This document shows positions 63,292-64,000 of a stretch of DNA of 64,000 nt, piece by piece. Every line of letters starts with the position of its first letter. Position 1 is the stretch's first letter. Below the pieces are notes generated by a model. It had not been told where the DNA came from and searched no databases. It saw only the letters and a program-made list of their open reading frames with translations. The stretch is from Pleurocapsa minor HA4230-MV1 (GTDB lineage: Bacteria > Cyanobacteriota > Cyanobacteriia > Cyanobacteriales > Xenococcaceae). The DNA lies in contig JAHHHZ010000011.1 of the NCBI GenBank assembly GCA_019359095.1, positions 124,001 through 188,000 of the forward strand, read 5' to 3'. The position numbers and the translations under genes are program-made.

Positions 63292-64000
63292 TTAATAGGC
63301 TGATTCCGCTGGATTAACCCTTTCTATCTGCGCCTCTTTTAAAATCAATAAAAACTCTTGGTAATGTCTTACTGTTGTTTTTGGAGAATTTATCAGTAAA
63401 ACTTTGCTTACCATTACAACTGAAGCAGCTAAGCCTAATCCTCCAGTAATAGAAGCAATATTTTTCCCTAAAATACCTATATCAAATCCAATTATATATC
63501 TCATAGAGAAAACTAAGAATACAACAAATAAAGGTAGATATAAATCTAAGTCTTTTATATTTTCACTTAAATTGTCTATTTTGAATTTCAACTTTTCTTC
63601 AAAACGAGCAACTGACTTTTGGGATATTTTGTTAATTTCTTCTATTATCATATCACTTTGATCTATTTCTGATATCTGGATTATTTTATTTGTATTTTTA
63701 AATTTCCAAAAAAAAGAGGAAGTTTTTATTTCTTTATATACTCGATATATATACAGTATTAGGAAACATATTGGTAAAATTTCAATTGCTCCTGTTAAAA
63801 ATAGTTTAAAATATTTTGAAGTTAATAATATTGATGCTGTTTTAGCAACAAAGCCAATAAATACACCAACTTCCCTAGTAACGTGAGAGTAATTTTCATA
63901 AGGTAACCGAAATATTATTATGTAAACAGCACAAGATATTATATACATTAATCCAAACCATTGTAGTGCTTTGCTAGATAATAGTGAGCGAAAGTATTTT
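63292..64000 (-). CDS. membrane protein, partial (N-terminus beyond window)
   Basis: The frame is open through the right edge: before the apparent Met at 63948 it continues upstream as KYFRSLLSSKALQWFGL, so the N-terminus lies outside. At least four membrane helices: near ALQWFGLMYIISCAVYIII, FKLFLTGAIEILPICFLIL, LPLFVVFLVFSMRYIIGF and a Gly-rich one (ITGGLGLAASVVMVSK), with a cytoplasmic helical stretch (SARFEEKLKFKIDN-type) between helices 2 and 3. It is lower in GC than its neighbours. No family recognised; valS lies downstream on the same strand. Confidence 0.6.
   Translation of the reverse strand, partial: KYFRSLLSSKALQWFGLMYIISCAVYIIIFRLPYENYSHVTREVGVFIGFVAKTASILLTSKYFKLFLTGAIEILPICFLILYIYRVYKEIKTSSFFWKFKNTNKIIQISEIDQSDMIIEEINKISQKSVARFEEKLKFKIDNLSENIKDLDLYLPLFVVFLVFSMRYIIGFDIGILGKNIASITGGLGLAASVVMVSKVLLINSPKTTVRHYQEFLLILKEAQIERVNPAESAY

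Noticed and set aside
1-64000. tRNA, rRNA, tmRNA or riboswitch genes
   Set aside because: No cloverleaf-like or other recognised RNA gene was found by eye in the intergenic regions; a covariance-model search could still find one.

Overview
The window is chromosomal DNA of a cyanobacterium. The evidence is the very frequent HIP1 octamer GCGATCGC, the cyanobacterial order rpsL-rpsG-fusA-tuf-rpsJ, a ferredoxin-type glutamate synthase, a PSII high-light radical SAM protein, an SLH/OprB porin, DUF1830, DUF4079 and DICT proteins, and many heptanucleotide tandem repeats. Low GC, small dispersed repeats and many gene remnants would fit a large-genome unicellular or baeocytous lineage (Pleurocapsales/Chroococcales), but the genus cannot be fixed from this sequence.

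Layout. 1-3860: partial rsmH (cut by the left edge), a small membrane protein, a dienelactone hydrolase, a phosphohexomutase and an MIF-type tautomerase. 3960-6735: two sister pentapeptide-repeat genes and two REP/RAYT units; the second RAYT gene is split by a roughly 380 bp IS200/IS605-type element. 6736-13753: class I ribonucleotide reductase beta subunit, SLH/OprB porin, sugar MFS permease, a dead RbsC-like permease remnant, an internally deleted IS5-family element full of short repeats, and three small proteins. 13862-19210: str operon. 19344-28901: FdhF/YdeP oxidoreductase, IscA/HesB protein, mannose-6-P isomerase-like cupin, Fd-GOGAT behind a textbook NtcA promoter motif, and an SdhC-like cytochrome b. 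29076-38712: interrupted tautomerase, gloB, GNAT, outer-membrane barrel, DUF4079, DUF1830, radical SAM, DICT/HD protein, pentapeptide protein and FAD monooxygenase. 38799-42462: dTDP-rhamnose operon rfbCDAB. 42936-49743: GH38 mannosidase, three small accessory cassettes (DUF433 toxin-antitoxin remnant, GFA protein, Uma2 nuclease), and an HxlR regulator divergent from an Old Yellow Enzyme. 50566-52999: mreBCD. 53129-58941: GST and BrnA cassettes, then a probable iron-linked group (di-heme oxidoreductase, imelysin, Gly/Glu-repeat secreted protein). 59189-64000: RNase HI, a coiled-coil protein, valS and a membrane protein cut by the right edge.

Most notable. (1) Two separate loci (46174-48252 and 53129-54680) hold small accessory genes separated by direct repeats of about 70-115 bp. 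Each repeat is a stub of the neighbouring core gene's end, as if cassettes had been added one after another at the same site. (2) Very short inserts (23, 24, 48 and about 77 bp) interrupt GCGATCGC octamers. One puts an in-frame stop into a tautomerase, one adds 16 residues to an HD protein, and one can be compared directly with an empty copy in this window. (3) The RAYT gene flanked by REP hairpins is split by an IS605-type element and can be restored in silico.
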